A stretch of 64,000 bases of DNA, taken from Certhia americana. Its lineage: Eukaryota; Chordata; Aves; Passeriformes; Certhiidae. The notes under the pieces were generated by a model. That model worked only from the letters and a program-made list of their open reading frames with translations, was not told where the DNA came from and made no database searches. The stretch covers positions 56,025,207 to 56,089,206 of the forward strand of contig CM031859.1 of the NCBI GenBank assembly GCA_018697195.1, in the 5' to 3' direction. How positions within the stretch are numbered: position 1 is the stretch's first letter; each line of letters opens with the position of its first letter. Both the position numbers and the translations under genes were made by a program. Shown piece after piece: positions 23,701-38,700 of the stretch.

Positions 23701-26700
23701 TGGGAGAAATGCAAAGTGGAAAGGTGATGAAATTTGGGGTTTTTTTCTGATTCCTCACTGGAATTGTTGGCTTCCCTATGCACACTGCAAGAGGGTGGCA
23801 CATCTTCCTTTGAAAAAGGGGTTGTAGATTGTTGTCCTAAGGCATAATGACTCTTGTCATAACTCTTGACATCTGGGTGAGCCTCCAGTCTGCAGAAGTT
23901 GAGCACTCGCAGCAGCTGAAGCAAGCAGCTTTGCTGCAGCCAGTCTGCGTGCAGCCCCTCTGTGTGCAGCACAGCTCACGTTCTCTGCTAGTGCATGAGA
24001 CACTAAACCACAGCCCTGAATCAACTGGCTATTTTCCTGAAAGCACTTTGATGGACTACCTTAGTCACTGACCCACTCTGGCTGGGTCCCACTTTGTTTC
24101 TCAGTTGCCAACAGGCTGAAACTGGGCAGGCTTCTAAACTTCCTGAGCTCAGTAAGGAGGGGGAGGAGGAGGTGGTAGCTGTTTTGATCTAGGACAGTGA
24201 GAGGTAGACTGTTCTGGACATTGTGAAATGTTTGAGTACAGTAGAGCCTGCTCCTCTTCAGAAGTGAAGATGCAGTTGCTGTAATGTAATGGTGATTAAG
24301 TCACTGATTACAAAGGTTGGGCCTTTAACAAATAGAATAACTTGTTCTTCAAACACCAAGCACTTTCCCTGGTGTTCTGAGTGGCTGGTATCCTGCCAAA
24401 GATCAGTATTCCAGTCATTTACGAATTATAAAAAGTTTATGTGGCCTGAACTGCTTAAATTTGAGGTTTGGAAAACTATGGAGGTCTTTTTTTGATATCA
24501 ATGATCCCATTTTCAAGTAATTACTTTTATTTTTCTGTTTCAATAGCAACTAATTCCTAGTTCTCAAGCAATTAAGATGTGTAGCACTTGAGTTTGGTGC
24601 ATTTTTTTGTATCAATAAATTGCACGCAATGTAAAATTATGTGTATAATGTTTCGCATGCAATGTGCACATGCGAAATAACATATTTGGAGTAGCTGAAA
24701 ATGGGGAGGCTAACTGTGGCTTGCATGAAACAAATGTGATGCATCTTGGTGAAAAACAGCTAGTTTTTTAAAAGCCTTTCTGAATCCTAACGTTATTATT
24801 TTATTTCTAAATTGATATTTCAAATCGGGAGAAATCTAAACCAATTCAAACATTGCTCCTGGAAGAGCAAAGATTCCTTGCTAGAGAAAAGAAAGAAGTG
24901 TCATAATAATTTTCTGTGTGTTGAAGTGTAAAAATTGCTTTTCCTATAAGGAACGATAAACAGTGTTTAATTATCAAATTTATTAATCATTTTGAGCTTA
25001 GCTGTGTATATAAAATGCTTGGAAAAAGATTGAACTTCATAAATAGTTTTTTAAGATTTTTGTGTTATGTTTAGCATCTGTCTTGCTTACCACCTCAGAA
25101 ATGTGCTGCTGATCCTAAAAAAAGCTATTGCAGATTTAAATTATCTTTTGAGTACCACAGAAGTTTTTGGAGAAGGTCCCAACCAGAAGTTACGCTCTAA
25201 TACTGGAGTCTGAGCTGTGTGTGACCTGGAGTGAAAATATAAAGGTACTATTCTGTGATTACAAATGTTGGCAGTATGCTTTGCATCTGCTCTTTCTAGA
25301 TTGGGATTGATAACCATTGCTTCTCTTGAGATTTCTTTATGGGAAGACTTTGTCACCAAACAGAACAGTTATTGTTAAAGCAGCTACTAGATGTTAAATT
25401 GCTTTCTGCAGTAAATGGAACAACCTAAAAAGGCAGTTATAATGAAGATGATCCTGTTGGAAGTGCTGATTTAAAGTAGCTTCCTTTGCCAGTTTCATAA
25501 TGCCTTGTTCTGTTTTGTTGAGGATTTTTAGTGGTGGTTTGAGGTGTTTTTCTTTACTATCATATATTCCATGTTATTGTGTGGAAACACAATCCATATT
25601 GCTGGCAACTGCACAGGGTTAATATACAGAAAATAAGTAATACAAACAGTTAATCTAATTTAAATGTAAATCATCTTTCATCCCAACAACTGTGGGGTTT
25701 TTCCCCCCTTCTGGAATTTCTGCCATATTGTGTCGTGTTGCTTTATTCAAGTGACAAGCCAGAAATCTGTTTACAGATTCATTGATTTCACTTCCTCCCC
25801 AGACATACTTCTTCCAAAGTAACTTAGAGGACATGGAAGGATACGAGACAAAAATGGATTATTTACTACCAGTTAAAGTGAGCTGCAACTCTTAAGATAA
25901 ATGAGAATGTCAAGCTTACATTCTTTCATCTTGTGCTGACCATATCCTTAAAACCAAAAAATCCAAAGTAGTAAAAATAAAGATACAAACACATTTTGCT
26001 GTTTGAGTTGCAGCACAGGTACCTCCCCATTATTGACCACTTGATTCTGAAGATTTTTGACAGGTGCTATATAGTTAGCAAATGTAAGCCTGCTAGTAGT
26101 ATCACTATTTTTTGTTGTTTATTTACCTACTTATATGTCTAGCAGTAATTTCAAACTGTGCCACTGACATTAGAAATGGGCTGAGAGGCCTCAGTATCCT
26201 AAATTCAAACTTGAGAGATTAATATATACAGAGAAAAGCTTAGTTGTTTTGCTTTTTAAATTGGTTCCTGGTAGTTTCATTTAGCTTAAAAAAGGGGGGT
26301 AAATGCTGCTTGCTGATAAACCAGAAGGGGAGGTAGCTTTGATGTTTTATGGGCAATAAAAAGTTTTGAAGCAATATGTCAAACTCCTGAAGTCAACTTC
26401 TTGAAGAGTCAGCAAGCTGAGGAGAGCAGAAAAGGGGAGTGGAGGTGGGAGGCTGCTTCTGTTGTACTGTGCCCAGATCCATTAGTGGTGCAGGCAAAAG
26501 AGCACACTTTAATTTTTAAATACTTTAGTTCTTTAAATTATATCCACATTAATTTCTGGTCGTCTCTTTGGTCAGAATATGCTGCAAAACCAATTGTGCA
26601 GCTCAAGACATGAAAAGTTAACAAATTCTTTAAAATAAAAATAAATCTGTTCTTAGTTGTGGGTTTTGTGGAGTGAGTCTTAAAATAAATTCCATTACGT

Positions 26701-29700
26701 AAATCTTGGCAATGGTTCCTGCAACACATATATTGTAGAATAATTTAAAATGGACACAGCTTCCAGGTGAAGTAAACCTTGTGTGCACACAATGTAGCCT
26801 GTGCTTCAAATGATGGAATGACAAAAACATTGATTAAGGTGGTAAGCATTTGAGCTTAACCTCTGTCCCAGCAAAGCTGGACTCTTCTGGTTCAGGAAAG
26901 CCAGGCAATCCAAGTTATTTGGGTTCTGTTATGTCTACTTTCTGTCGAGATAGTTATAAACCACATGCTTGCTCTCAATGTCTCTTTGTTAAGAAGGGTG
27001 GTTATCAGTTTATATATTTGTACTTTTCACTGCATAAAAGTTTCATGTTCGTGGTTAAATCTTATCTCATGAGAGGGTATGTGTTCCACAATGGAAAGCA
27101 ATATTGGAAGAAAAGGCATGTATGAGGCTAATTGTTAGGGAATTTTGCCTGATGTCTGGCCAGGAGATGGTTCTGTCTGGTCATATCCGAAGTAAGCCAG
27201 TGTTTCTAAAGATGGGATGTCCGGCCATGAATGTTTTGTGGTTTTGCCATATGAATACAAATTGTAGGCAACAGGAAATCCTTTGGGAAGATAAGGCTTT
27301 GCTACAACTCTCCCAAAAAGCAAACGGCTGCATTCAAGGTTTGTCCCCAGTTAGGATCCCTACCCTGTGAGAGTCTTGGTATTAGATCCCAGCCTTAGGA
27401 GCTCTGTAGACACAGAGAACCTCCTTCACACTCTAAGTATTATAGGTATAAATTGAATTTTTCTCTTGTCTTTAGTGATAAAAAAAAAAAACAAAAACAA
27501 AAAAAAAAACCAACAACAACTGAATTGTAGTAAAATTGATTATTTTTGTTTAAAGGCTGTGGAAAATTTTTTGAGGCTCCTAGACTTTTCCCCTTCAAAG
27601 AAGTGGCAGTATTAACTAGAGGCACTAGTCTAATCTTACAGCATTTGGCAAATTTCAAATTGGAAATTGAAGAAACCCCAAAGCTGCCCTTCTCAACCCC
27701 ACCACACATATTTTGTAACCTGCTGAAACAGGCAAAGTATTTAAAGATCCATTCCATTGAGAGCTGCTAGCTAGGAAATCCTTGTGACAGAAAGGAGACA
27801 CGTGACAGAGAGCTGGCTTTCTTGAGTGTGAAGTCTCTCATGAACTAGTTGCTCATTTGTCTCCCCAGAAGTATTGATGAAGAATGTCCTAATTATATTT
27901 TACATTAATATTGATTATTAAGGATTATTTGTTCTGCTGCTTGCCACTCCCTCTCATTTCAACCTCTTGAAGGAAAAAACTCACACCTACATCTTCTTAT
28001 ATACCTGGACCCCACTTCTTGGGACTTTGGTCTTAAGAGAGTACGGTGCTGCAATCCTGGAAGGAGGTGGCTTCTTCTTGTAATTATGGATTAAGCACTG
28101 GGTGCAAGGAGCTGTAGGGGTGAGAGGTGTTGCAGCACTGAGGTTTTAGGTTACATCTTGAAATGGCAATTTTAGGATCTACAAATAAAAATATTTGGCT
28201 CATGCAGATTTCCTGTCAATGTTGTGCATTTAATGAAGTGCTTAGAAATATTTTAAGTGTTTCGTAAGAGAAATACTGAAGAAAAATAATGCCTGCATTT
28301 CACATGGTGAAGAAATCTAATGCTGTTGAGAACCTGAGTTCCTGTGTTTGTCACAGGTCTTCAGCTCTTACTGCAAGATATGACTACAACCAGGGTGGCA
28401 GGGACTGATGGCTTTTTTGAACAGTTCTTACGTTAATGGCTAATTTTCTAACAGTAGCGTTTGTCTGCTCTCCAAGGCTTCAGGTGTACTGAAAGTACTG
28501 ATTTTTTTGCTGACACCCAGAGCTGAAGGGCTCGTGATGATATGACAAGCTTCATTTGCTTTGGAGAAGCAGCAGTGGGAACTCACAGTGCCTTATGCTT
28601 CTGGGGAAGTTGCTCTGTGCACTGCTTTCAGAACCTTCTATGTCAAGTCAGAAAGCTAGACTTTCTTCTTTAGAATCAGAACAACTGATTTTATATACAG
28701 CTGGGCCTCTGCTATCTTTTGTTGCAACTTTTTGTATCATGTATGGATGCTGTGCATTCATGGCAGACCACGACTTGCTCATCACTTTAGGCCGGGCTAG
28801 AACCCCCATTATTAGTACAGCAGCTCCAGTCCATTTTGTCACATGTCTTTCAGACAGATGGAGACATGTGGATATGATTCAGATCGTGCCTTTGGAGTAG
28901 GTTTGTGGTCTAAATCCAACTGTCCCAGCATGTTCCTGTGCCCTGTGCTACATTGAGTTTTCCTGGCCACTAGAGAGGAACGGTATGACCCTATCAGAGC
29001 TAGCATTGGCCCCAGCTGGGGCTGTGTTTGTGTAATCAGGGTGCAGGAGAGTGAGCCAAAACCACCAGAATTGCAACACATTTTTAAGCGCTGAGCCCTC
29101 CTTTTTGTGAACAGCCTGAAGATAGTGGTTTAGACTTTGTTTGGATAGAGGTAAATTTTTTTTATGAGCCCTGCTGGGCAGGATTTGACTTTGCTTCATG
29201 CATTTCTTTAGTGCTTTAAAAATTTAGTGTTTCTAAATTAAAATTTTTGGGGATTGTTTTTTGTTTTTGTTTTTGTTCTTTAAATTTTTGCTTCTTTGTG
29301 GGTTCTGAGCCTGTATTTAGATTTTCACATTTTTGGAAGACAGCTGGGCTGTCTGGATAGCTGGCTTCTGTGGACCGTTTCCTTGAGAGGTGGGGAAATC
29401 AAAGTCTTACTAAGAATAAAAAATATTGCAAAAGCTTTTTAAGTTCACAAATTTGTAAGTCATGGAATTACTGCTGTGACTGAAGTGTACAATACCCAAA
29501 ACCACGTTTGCATTTACCTATTGTGGGAAAATGTCACTGCATTGTTGTCACTTCTGAATACAGACAAATAACTGCCTTTTATAAAATTGTCAGAGTTTAT
29601 AGGCATATTTACTTTACAGCTACTTTTATAAGTTACCCACACCCTTCTCTGCATGTGAATAAAAGAACTGGAAAGGCCACACTGATAATGTCATACCAGG

Positions 29701-32700
29701 AAATCTTTAATGAGAAATACAGAGAACATGGGGAGGAGGGAAGCTTTTGGGGCAGGAAAAATCGCACTGAAGATAATGTATGGAGGGAAAAAAATATAGG
29801 TTTTACATCCATCACTTTCTAAAATTTTTACATTAAAGAAAAGAAATATAGGTTGCCTTTGATATAAAGCAACAAATGTGTTTGTAAGCACTGATATACA
29901 GGAAGGCTTCTTGGTTCCAGGTTTAAACCTTTAAAATTCCTCTAAAATTGAATGCATATTAAAAACGAGAAAAAAGAACCAGAAAACTAAGAAAACAGCC
30001 AACCAACCAACAAAACCCCTGAGTCCTGTAGAGCTGAAAATACTGCCTGTTGACCAGACTTGATCCTGCTTAATCTTCTTCTGCCAAGTTAGACATTCTG
30101 GCAAGCTTCCTCAAGTCTGGATGTATTCAAGCACTGTATTTGGCTGACTTAGTTTGTTACTTTGTAAAGATACATGAAAATCCCAGTTCAAACATTTCAG
30201 CCTATAGTGGTTTTTACAATCTGTCAAGAAGCACAGCTCATTGATATTTCACTTTATACATCAGATATAATTTTTCTACAAGCACATTATCTATTTGGAA
30301 GTACATTTTCCACTTAAGCAAGTTCTGCTACTATGTATTTTATCTGAAACACTTCATAGTTTTACAGAATATATGCTCTTTCTACTGAACAAGGTATAGT
30401 AACACTTGGCAAGCCACTAACTTTTTTCCACCTTTTTTCAAATTAGCTATGTCTTCCAGGTCTTGGCTTCTAAATGCTTCATCTGGCTTTAATGCACAGT
30501 CTGCCCCTGCAGAGATGACATCTTTGTTGTCTTAACTTTGATTTTATGAAGAACTGCAAAACCATTACATGTGAAACTTTCTCTGTTTGAATACCTTTGA
30601 TAGTTCCGTTGCTTGTATAAAGCTGAAATTTGCCATGATAAAAGTAAACCTAATCAAAACTGTGTGGTTTGATGGTATGTCTTAATTGGTCTTTCTTCCA
30701 AGTCTAGTGCTGATTTCAACAGTAATTCTGTTTGTACACGTATTACCTCTTGGATTTAGTGTACGAAGAAAAGTGGGAATTTTTATCTTCTAGTCAACTT
30801 TGTGGACTTCCTGATGAAAAGAATTAACACTGAGTCTGCACCTGTTGGAGAGGTGTCCAGAAGTTTCTAGAGCCTGGAAGTACTGCAATAGGTGTGTGAG
30901 CCCATCCCCTGCAAAATGTGGGCTTTGGAAGCTGAAGACCTGAATTACAAAGGTTTTGTTTCTGGGATCTCATACTGTTTAGAAAGAGATTTAGTCTTTT
31001 AAGCAAGAACTTATATTGTAGAATTAACCATGGCAAAAAGATTTTTATCCCTAATCGTGCCATCAGTTCAATCCTTTTTCTAGACTGAACATGTCTGTGT
31101 GTTTAGCTTAAACCATTAAACTTTTGTTTGAAGAAATGGTTGTGACTCTCAGACAGGTACCTCTTGACTGTGTAAATTGAACAGTTTGTGCTTCTTTTGC
31201 CTGTTGTTACAGTGTAGGATTTCTGACAGCATATGTTTCTCATGCCTTATTTTACAGTCTTTACAATGCTTGGATGTTCTTTCTGAGATGTAAGAGCTAG
31301 AGCTTGAGTGCACTGAAATCCTGCACATCATTTTATTTGTCTAGAAGGCATTTTTTTCGTATTCCCACTTGATAAAGATGCTTACAATTATTTATAAGTG
31401 GGGGAAAACTGGTCCCCCAGCCATTTGGAATTAAAGTGTACAGGCAGCAACTTGATGAGATGGAGTATGGAGTATTCTGTTCCTAGAATAATGTGAAAGA
31501 CTTTGTAAGAAAGGTAGTCATTAGTCGACTATACAGGGTTAAACTTAGGCACAGAAACAAGCCAAAAGTTGATTTTCTTCATTTATTTCTCACAAGAAAT
31601 CCACTTGGAACAGCAGTCCTTGTAATTGATGCAGATGTTCAGAATTCTTTTCTGCTGACACGGAATAAAGGCTAATCCAGGTCAGTCAGTGCCTTGTAAT
31701 TAATGCACATTCTTTTCCCTTTTTCTTTTTAAATCTCTCTTTTAATTTATTTCCTTTTTTTTTTTCTTTTCTATTTTTTTTCTCTTAGTAGGGAAAAGAG
31801 AGAAATCCCTGGTTTAAATCTCTGAGCTACTCCAAAATGATAATAAAAGTTTTAAATGGCATGCAGGTGTGTGAAACAATACTAAACTACTAAATAGCAG
31901 AGCCCTTTTTACAGGTAATTTTTAAATCCAGGGTGGCTTTTTGGTAATGTTCTTCCCTGCGCAACCTGGTATTGTGAGTTTTCAGATATGTAGTAGCTTA
32001 CATTACCAATATAATATCGCAGGGTGTAGGAAGGGTTAAACAGAAAGGAAGATAAAAGCTGCTTTGAGCTCACTTTGTTGCCTTGAACTTTGGATGCTGT
32101 TGAATATAGCAGTCATCTGTGATCACAGGTATCTTAGCAGCTGTATAATCAAAGACTATAAATGTCCAGATAGGAAATGATCCAGTAATTAGAGGAAACA
32201 GTACTGAACTGATGACTTAAAGTCACTTTCGTTCTTAAATCACACAGTTGTAGCTGTTAGACTTTATCCTGTGATCTTTTCTCAGTACCTTGGCAGAGTA
32301 CTTGAAAATCCTGATAATCAGATTGGCTGAGTGTTAGAAAGGAGAGAAGTATTGGGACTGCTTTTTGTAGCTCCTTGCCAAAGAAGCACCTCCTGATTGA
32401 GAGGTGTCGTTGCTTAAGTAGACTGGAAGGAAGCTGAGGGCTGGTCTCTCTTACCTAGGTGCCCACCTTTTTTTCTTTGTGTGTATTGAATTGCAAATAT
32501 TAGTGCAAAACAAATGCAAGGGAGGGCTCTAGGGCAGTTTTGTATATGTGCCACTGAAATCTAAACACTAATCAAAGCTTAAAAAAGAGCTCAGATTTTT
32601 CACTTGGATGGCTTTCAGAATGAAGAAAAAGAAATCTGTGGCCTACTTACCAAACAAATGGGAAATAAGTTTTTAGTTCCTGTGTGTAATACAACCCTGA

Positions 32701-35700
32701 CTGTTGGAGGTTTGTGGGTTCTTTTCTTTCCTACTTTTTTTTCCTACCAGAAGAGCACTATGAAACATTCAAAAGTGAAATGGATTTGTTTAAAACAAAA
32801 TGGAACTTTGAAATTTAGGCTCAGAAATCATCAGTGAAGTATTTACTAAAATTTGTGTAAGAGAACTCTGTTTCCAGAAACAAAAAAAAAATCCCCTACC
32901 TCTTCTGTGATGTTAAATAGAATAGTGCTTAGTTATGTACATATTTGCACACAATATTATCTGCTTCTTCAAAGTAGTCAAGTGTTTTTGTGTATTATGT
33001 CTACTAACCTTGTGCATGTGACTCTGAGATCAAAATAACGACTCACAAATTTGATTTTTGGCATCGTCCTAATTATATTACTGAGAAATCCCTTGTCATC
33101 TCATCGGATTCTCACAAGAGATTACTCTTGCTAAAATGCCAAGAGTCCTTTTTATCAGGACTGAATGCTGTGAAAACAGCATAGTGTCAAACAGCCTGAT
33201 GCAAAAGAAATTGAAATATACAGTGATTCACTGGCTTTATTTTCCATAGTGGTAAATAAACTAATGCACAGGTTATGGTTAAGAGCACTAAGGATGCTGC
33301 ATTTAATGCTGATTTTCCCTTTTGAAACACTAGTATATTCTGGGGAGGTGATTAATCTAGGCTGATTTGTGGACTGCCAACTTTGAGAACAACAAAAAAA
33401 TCCCTGAAGAAACTATGGCCTGAAGCAAATATGCAGACACAGACAGACAAAATCTATTTGTTTTCTATTTTTTGGGTCATAGGTGGTTGGCTCACCACCA
33501 AGTCCAAGTTACTGTGCTATGTCCTTGGAATTACAGAATAATTGTGATTAGTATCACAGAATAGTCTTCTGAAGTTTATTCAGTATGTTTAAGAAACTCT
33601 AAGATCGTCATGTCAAGATGTCATAGCAATATTTTGTGTTTAAATCAGGTGTGGGGATGGAATGTCCAGAGAGCTTACATGTATTTTGCATGCCATTCCT
33701 CTGCTTAAAAACCAGAGTGTTAGTTTTGAAACACCTCCTGTAAACTATGCTGCCAATAGCAGCAATTCTAATGTTAGCATAGAAAAACCGTAACTTTAAA
33801 GTGCTTATTGAATCAGAAATCAGTATATTTGGACTCAGTACTACAAAGTTCTCAGAATAACACATTTTAGCAAATGAGTAACTTTAAATTAATGAAGGAT
33901 TCATAGATATAGAGAAGTTGGCATGCTCGTTGCTAAGTACTCACATTAAAATTTCCACCTTGCAGGGAAAGAGCTATGAATTCATGATACAGCTAACCAA
34001 ATTTATCAGTAGTACCATGAGAAGGAACAGTCCCATCCTGTGTCTAGTTATATATTCACTTACCTCTGCTTGGTCTCACCCAGCATGCAAACCACAACGT
34101 TCCAGGATAAAGACCAGCAGGAATGTAATTTTTTTTTTTCATTTGAGGGTTTTGTTGCATGTGGACTGATTAATCATCCCTGAGCCCAGTCTACCATTGG
34201 GTTTTGCTGCTGAACATTCACTTTGGCTTCAAATACTTTGAGGGGTAAATGTTACTTTGTGCAGTGGATTTGCCCAGCTTTATTAAATGGGAAAGCTTAA
34301 TTCAACATTATTCAGGCCTGAGTAAGATTAGTAAGATGTTCTGCTTCATGCATGCTGAAAAAGTGACTGTAACTCATTTTCCCTTCTCTCTGGTGTTAAC
34401 TCTGTGCTAATGAAATAATGGAACTTCTGGACTCAAGCAATAAAAACATTACTTCTGAAGCAGATGAGGGGCTGTTTCTCATCCAGCCAGGGCAATTTGA
34501 TACTGTTAATGCCAAGTTGGGAAAGGATGTAATTGATAGCTTTACACAGAGCAACAGGCACAGCTTGCAGAGGGAAAGTGGCGTTTTTGTTGGCTCTGGG
34601 ATGAGACTTTGAAATCTGGGTCTGTTTATTTCCTTGCCTGTAATACTTAAACAAGTCCCTGACTTGCCTAAGGAACCTGATAGGAACTTGACAGTGTTCT
34701 AGACAACCTGAAGGGAAGAATTTAACCTGTCATCTCAGGGGAATTTTCACTTTTCTTTTTCTCTTCCATGGTTAGTACTTAATAATTGTTTCACTCTGCC
34801 TACCACCCTTCTTTGTTCCTACAGTCCCAGATGTTATCCTAAGGCAAAAAAGATGCTGCTGACAATCATATCTTTATAAAGTAATAATTATCCACTGCTG
34901 TAAGGCTCTTTAATGCCTACTGCTTGTTTTGTTACAGGAGATAGATGTTTGCAGGTGGAAGGATGTAAGTTCTGACTAGGACAGAAAGCTGAGGTGTTGT
35001 GGCTGTCTCTTTTTCAGGTGAAGCTTCACCCATACTGCAACACAATGAGCTTGTTGGCAAATTTCATTGAGAGATTAAATTACATTGATAGTTACAAAAA
35101 AATGGTTATCTTGTACAAATATAATCTTAAAAATATTTTTACAGTGATAGTTGGATATTACAGCTCTCAAGCTGTCACAGGTCTCTTCCACTCAAAGGGA
35201 AGAAGCATCATGGTTCTAGAATTCTGAAGGATCTCTGCTGAACTGCAGATTACAATGCAAAACAAAAAGCGTGAAACAAACTTTAAAAAAAAAAAAAATT
35301 AAATCTCACTGTCATGAGCAGGAGAAATGCAAGTGTCATTTTACTGACAGATTAAACTGTCCTAGTGTGGAGGGATCAATATGCACATAAACACCAAGAA
35401 GAATAAAAAAAGTATCTATGGCTTTCTTCTGAAACTGCATCCCTTAAAGGTGGATGAAAGGAGAACTTATTCTTATTTGAAGGATTGAAAAATGACGTAG
35501 AAAAACGCGTTTGCCTGTGAAATACACCACAAATGTGTGGGCTTTCCAGGAGTAAGTGCTAATTTTGAAAGTCGGGATTATATTTACCAATGATTTCGTA
35601 TAATTACTTGGTTGTATTTGGGATGCAGCACCCAGACTAGCTTATTCTTTTTACAGTGATATTTAAATAAAGCCTGTGATTATGATCTGTGCTCTCCAAA

Positions 35701-38700
35701 TCTCTAATCTGTCTGAAGGAGAGCAAACAGGAGCTCTGATTTTAAGGTGTGCTTTTGGTGGGTTTTAATTTTTTTTGCAATATTTGCTCAGTGGTTGGTA
35801 TAATCCTGTTTAAAAGCAGGGGTTTTTTAACTTATTGGGCATGTTCTGTCTGGCTACCATTGTTTCATCCCTTATTCATAACTGAGTAACTTAATACTGA
35901 AATCAAACAAGTTGGAGTTTCAAATCCAGTTTGTCATCCCATTTTCATTTTGTTTTGTGCAAACAGGTAGTACTTTTGTGGGCTGTTCTGCAGCTATTGT
36001 CACATTGAAAACATTTGAAGCTGATTTTTGTACAGAGTAAACATCCTGTGGTTAGAAGGGCTTAATTAGCTCAGGTGCCTTTACTGCTGGCATATACCTC
36101 CTTATCTTGAAAGTAGTGTCCACCAACTAATCCTTTATTTATGTTGAGCTTTGGAATTTCCCTTGAAATGCCTTTTTGAAACCTCTCCCAGTATAAATGG
36201 GAAGTGAACAAAGTGTCAGGTGAACAGTGAGTTTGCTGGTAAGCAAATTAATAATACACATGAATGTAAATTTCTTCTCACTGGTGGCAGGTTGGATGCC
36301 TGTGATTAACCTCAGAAAGAGTGCCAGTGATGTTCTTATGCCTGTGATATGGTTTGTTACCTTTTGTTGTACCATTCTACAAAGGAATCTTTTTCTTTTG
36401 TTTATGCATGGGAGGACTGAATTTGTTAATCCAATGTCCAAGGCTATGTTTTCAGTGCTCAAAAGGAGGGAATTGTTCAATGACAATGGCTAATTTGCGA
36501 TAGCAATCGCAATGTGAAATCCTAGTGGGCACTTGGATCTCTTCGTCTAAAGCAAGCTGATATCACAGTGTATTCTACAATTCAGCATGAACAAAACGGG
36601 AGCCTATTTCCATTTTATGATGATGGAACTAACTCAGCTTTACTCCCTTGGCAAAAAAAGGTACCATTTTAGTTTGGTTTTGGTAAATTCTTAGCCCCAT
36701 TGTGAAATGGTCTTTCTGATTACAGGATTAAAGGTAATCCTAGAGAATCCTGATAGTGGTGGCTGAAAAAGAAAATCTGTAAAACCATTGTATTCTGTTA
36801 CTCAGGTTTCTGGTTCTATAATAGTATATGATTGCACTGACAACTGGTTTATTGAGAGTATCCCATCACAGGAGGAGAACAAGGAATATGGCAGAAGTCA
36901 GTGATTTCTCCTGTCCCATATTGAGAGAAGTGTAGAGGAAGTTGAATTAGACAGAAGTAAAGAAGTCATAGTTTTGGCTTAACTGTACTCTGCATGGTAA
37001 AAGAAGCTTGTGGACATTGTACATGAAAAAGCTGCCTTTGTATTCTTTTTTGTTTTAACCCAAGAGCCAGGGAGTTTGCCATTTCAGATTAGGTCATGGT
37101 GTAGGCCTTCCAAACAAGAAGAAAATAAATTCTGATCTGTCTTGAGTTGTTTTGTTGCTCTTATTCAAGATACTGCAGCAACAGCATAATTGCTATTAGT
37201 CTATAATGGAGTAAACTGGGCTAGACTAAAATGATATATCTCCCTGGTGCAATGGAGGGTGTTTGCCTCTAATACTCCCTGCATTTAGGTTCTGAAGGAA
37301 GGATTACACATGCCCATAGTTGAAAACTTTTTTGAGCTTCAGGGGGAGTTAGTGGGAATGGACCCTCAAGCAGGTGTCATGGCCATGGGCACAAGTGTTT
37401 GCACTGAAAGTGATCACTCAGGCTCTAGCCGGCAGAAGAGTGCAAGAAAAATGCTGGTTTAGACCCAATAAAAGCAGGTGCTCATGAGTATGTTATTTCT
37501 ACTGCAAGTGTAACATGTAATGATAGTAGAGAATATGCCTGCTCAGAGGCATTAAACTTGGAATTCAGGGTTGACTTGTTCAGATCAAAGGGGGAACTCA
37601 ACCAAAATACTCAGAATTTGAGAGCTCAACTTCTAAATTTTTTTTTGTTATTATTATTTTTTTTACTTTTTTTAGAATGTAACAATCTGCACATCTGAAT
37701 GTAATGCTGATCCTGCTGGTAAGACTTAAAGAGTGAACAGGTTCCAGGGGAAAATCGAAAGCATAATAGCTTTTGGTATCCAGTCTCTTGTGGAATGGAG
37801 TCGGATCTTTGTTTTTTATCGGAGAAAGGGTCATAACCTCATCAAGCATTCCCTCCCTTCCTCATGACTCCCCAAAGGTGCAGTACTCTTAATTGCTTTT
37901 GGCAGATAAAAGCTATGAGGAAGTCGGGGAATATGTTTTATTTTATGTTACTGTCATTGTCTGAACTAGTTCTTAATCTAAGATTACAAAGACATTGTTT
38001 ATAAGGATGTATCTACTGCAGTTTCTGTTTGTTTCTACTCCTCTAGGTTATATAAGGCAAACAGTAATATATCTTAGATCCTTAACTTACTGAAAATTGA
38101 AAATGTTGTATATGCTTAAAATTCAACACTTGCCTCTTTTTTTTTGTTTTTTTCAAAATCATTGAGCTTCTCTGCATGTTAGCTGGATATAATGACTGTA
38201 TCTATAGTCCATATACAGCAGACTATTTTTCATATATTTATACTTGATAGGTCTATTAAGAATAAATCATGAAGTGACATGAGGTGTTTCTAATCAATAT
38301 AGCAGGTGAACTAAAATGCAAAGCTTTGCCTAATTTGATCATATTTTTATGAAAAGACTTCTAAGTCATACTATCAACACAGCAAATAATCTATATTGTA
38401 TGTTTAGATTCTCTGTCTAGACTATACTGACAGTATATGGTTTATTCATCATTAAATATAATCTAACAGCAATGGTGGGGACTCAGTGGTCCTGTGGCTG
38501 TTCCTGCTTTAAGCTGGGTAATGTTAAAAGAGCTGGTAGCCCTTCTGCTGCTACATTTGCACCAGGATGTTGTCAGTGCCTGCTCAGAAATCAATAGCTG
38601 AAATCATTATGTCACTGCATCTATTCTTTCCTTGGCATGTCTGTAAGTGCTGCCTTTAATCTGTTGGTCTCTGGTCTTTCTATTTGTTTTAGGGAATCCC

